From the NCBI GenBank assembly GCA_964304625.1, contig OZ199839.1, positions 6,324,001 to 6,388,000 on the forward strand: a DNA stretch of 64,000 bases, in the 5' to 3' direction. Within the stretch, counting starts at the first letter, position 1; each line of letters begins with the position of its first letter. The notes under the pieces are model-generated. The model saw only the letters and a program-made list of their open reading frames with translations. It did not search any database and was not told the origin of the DNA. The translations under genes were made by a program, and so were the position numbers. Positions 61,601 through 64,000 of this stretch are shown here, in pieces. This DNA is from Kudoa neothunni (lineage: Eukaryota; Cnidaria).

Positions 61601-63806
61601 TTTTGACTTCTATCCCAGGTAGAGATCTATCGAAAATAGGATTCAACGTCACACCACTTGGTGCAATCACAGTTGAAGGTGGTCTGCTTAATGACGACAA
61701 AGTTGGCTCATCCTTGGACAATATTTTTTGGTGTGTTCTTCTAACATTCCCTCCTCCTCCAATTGCTCCACCTTTTGTTGCTCCTACTGCTGTTCCGCCA
61801 CCATTACCACCAGCGGGAGTAGCAACCGCCGGTGCACCTGCTTTAGTATGAATCTTCTGGATGGGCTTTTGTTGAGCGCCAGTATCAGACGAAATATCTG
61901 TTAATTGTTTGGTATCCTTGGAAGGATCAACATTATGCTGAGGTGTAGCCATAGACATGTATTCGGGTGATTGATTAATTGTAGGTTGAGCACTGATGTT
62001 AGTTTGTATAGTTGTAGAAGTCGTAACAATTGATTGTGTTTGAACAGTTGGATGCTGTGAAATGGGCGTAGATAGTTTAACATTAGTTTTAGACTGATTA
62101 ACAGTTTTATTTGTGGGGGTTTGGGTGGAAGGTGGAGTAATAATTTTATGTTGAGTGCCATTTTGGGTTGGAGGTAGTTCTTGGTTGGTTGGAGAGGGAT
62201 TTAAAGAATGAGTGGTAGCAGGTACAGCTGGCGACTGAACACCACCGAGCGCGGTGTTAGTATGGCTTATAGTTTGATCAGGTTGGTTAGGAGCGACATT
62301 TTGAGTGGTTGTAGGATTTGGGGCGACAAAAATGTTGGTAGTAGAAACAGAAGTAGAGCCTGAATTCGGCTGTTGAGTCACATTATTAGTGGTCACTGAT
62401 GAGGATGAGTCGGCGGGTTTGTGAGGTCTTTCTACGCAAGATTGTGCCAACGCCTTAGTTTCATCGTTCACAATAAAAGGATGCAACAACAGCTGTTTCA
62501 TATTGTATCTGGTATTTTTATCGGGGTCAATACAACCATTGACCAAATCAAGCAAGATTTCGTGATGAATTTCCTTCACCAATTCAGGTTTAATACCGGA
62601 GCTGACCCGTCTAAAAATTTGGGCCGGATTGGAACACTCCATATATGGATATTTTCCAGTGGCCAACTCCAATACACACATACCGAATGCATAGATATCA
62701 ATACGTTCATCATATAATTCGTCGTACATTTCAGGCGCCATAAACTCAGGAGTGCCAATGACACTTTTGGCATAGGACGCATTTTTTACGGTGGCCAATC
62801 CAAGATCGCCCAATTTCAAGCTACCATCTGCGCCATTAATAAAAATGTTATCGCATTTGAGGTCTCGATGTATGATGATGGGTTTTCTTGTGTGTAGAAA
62901 GTGCAAACCCCGTAGAATTTGTCTTGCCCAACTTTGCAACACTTTCTCTTTTACCACAGTGAATCGTTTGATGAATGTTTTAAGTGTTCCGCTGGTTAAC
63001 AATTCGGTGATTAGCACCAATTTAACTTCTTTGGAATTGAGACGAGATTCCCAAAAATCGAAATAACGAACAATATTTGGATGGACAAGTTTTTTGAGCA
63101 TGGTAGCCTCTTCACGAAAACGTTCCACCTCTTCTTTTTGAATGTTACGTTGGTTGAGTTCACACCAAGCCACATCCACTCCAGTTTCAGTGTCCAATCC
63201 TTTGAACACAGTTTTGAATGAGCCACGTCCAATCACTTTGTCAAATTTGAAAAATCTTCCGTCAGGTGACTTTTCCACGGCTTTAGTCTCACTCTCGTCT
63301 GCGTCATCATTTGGATCCGACTGAAAATTGTAATTGCTATTAGCGGTATTATTAGAAGGAGTGTAGCTAGTAGGTGTGGAGATAGCACCGATATTGTTGA
63401 TACTGTTGATATTATTGCTGTTGCTGTTGCTGTTGTTGTTAACCGATGGAGTTGTCGTAAAAGGTATAGATTCTGCATGATCACGATCACGTTGTTGCTG
63501 ATGTTGAGTAGTTGGAGGTGGCTCAATGTCGATATTTTGTTGAGTATTAACAACAGTAATCCGTTGCTGAGAAACCAAAGGATTCTGTTTAGAATTCTCA
63601 TCTCTAGACGAGATATTCATTGGTGTTTGGTGTTGTTTGGAGTAATTGATTTCATGAGAGGAAGTTTTATTTTGTTTAGCAATAGATGTGCCATCAGCCA
63701 CCTCTCTAGCTGTATTATTGGGGTTGGAATTATTGTGGTTGTTAGAATTATTAGAGTTGGTGGAATTTCCATGAAGTACAGGCACCACATCTTCAGTGTT
63801 TTTCAT
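58632..63806 (-). CDS. WNK (with-no-lysine) serine/threonine kinase
   Basis: Two coding exons: 63806-59327 and 59254-58632, joined by a 72-nt GT-AG intron; about 1700 residues. After a Ser/Asn/Gln-rich start, the kinase domain spans about residues 185-446. The glycine loop GRGSFK carries the catalytic Lys (198), and the usual beta-3 Lys is replaced by Cys in VAWCEL (215), the defining WNK feature. Catalytic loop [11 protein letters not shown] in place of DFG, activation loop [11 protein letters not shown]. Two PF2/CCT-like domains follow, about 780-825 and 1035-1085 ([18 protein letters not shown]). Two RFKI motifs (about 1216 and 1245), docking sites of the RFx(V/I) type for partner CCT domains, come next. 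The long linkers are Thr/Ser/Pro-rich. In animals WNKs sense chloride and osmotic stress and phosphorylate SPAK/OSR1 kinases, which control cation-chloride cotransporters. ATG 63806 follows an in-frame upstream stop; 5' non-coding exons are possible. Confidence 0.95.
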
Positions 63807-64000
63807 TTAGAAAATATACACTAACAGGTTCACAACAATCGACCTAGGCACAATGTTAACGATAAGCGTTGATTTATACTATCAATAAATACTTACTTAG
63901 TTGGGATCTGATAAGCGGCTGTATATAGGAAGATAACAATATGAAGTGAGCAAAATTTTGAATCCCTAAAGTCAATCACAGAATTAAATCCAGCCTCACT
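63807..64000. other. upstream region of the WNK gene
   Basis: No coding frame seen; presumably the 5' untranslated region and start of the promoter, running off the window. Confidence 0.35.

Noticed and set aside
60626-63601. Other long frames opposite or overlapping the WNK exon
   Set aside because: They lie in alternative frames of the WNK coding exon, whose kinase motifs fix the true frame.

Overview
The window is animal nuclear DNA: very AT-rich, with spliced genes whose introns are short (28 to about 75 nt where I could define them), a WNK kinase with animal-type accessory motifs, an SRSF10-like splicing factor, and many DNA transposons. The short introns and AT bias suggest a small or reduced genome, perhaps a parasitic invertebrate. 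The species is inference and I do not name one. I found no tRNA, rRNA, CRISPR array or bacterial operon.

Layout. 1-5.1 kb holds transposon debris: a piggyBac end, a Merlin remnant with an inverted copy of itself, and a complete-looking non-autonomous Helitron (2572-3685). 5.1-14.9 kb (minus) is a decayed copy of a large secreted or membrane gene built from fibronectin-III-like, cysteine-paired modules. One of its exons is split by a 3-kb Mutator-like element (MULE-1, 7033-10005) with a perfect 9-bp target duplication. 15.7-20.3 kb is a piggyBac copy split by a second, better preserved MULE (MULE-2, 16452-19561). 21.8-27.3 kb (minus) is an importin/transportin-like HEAT-repeat gene whose last large exon occurs three times in tandem. 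After a pogo/Tigger scrap and a 200-base assembly gap, 28.7-34.7 kb (plus) carries the second, better preserved copy of the fibronectin-like gene, in the opposite orientation to the first. 36.8-45.5 kb (plus) has many coding segments of one or more large genes I cannot identify. 45.8-47.4 kb is degenerate. 48.2-49.3 kb is the SRSF10-like gene. 49.9-55.4 kb contains a Tc1/IS630-like element, a Merlin and a mariner, all internally damaged. 58.6-63.8 kb (minus) is the WNK kinase.

How the parts relate. The two fibronectin-like genes are paralogs with matching exon layout; the plus copy shows what the uninterrupted exon of the minus copy should look like. All introns I could define between the extracellular module exons are phase 1, which lets modules be gained or lost in frame. 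The karyopherin triplication looks like recombination at a 12-nt near-match between two exons that share a reading frame, so each new junction stays spliceable. The mobile DNA is entirely of DNA-transposon and Helitron type in what I could recognise. Several insertions are nested, which gives relative ages: piggyBac before MULE-2, fibronectin-like gene duplication before MULE-1, and an unnamed dispersed repeat before the Tc1-like element.

Limits. Splice sites were read by eye. Homology calls rest on remembered family motifs, not on searches. One-base frameshifts in homopolymers could be real or assembly errors.
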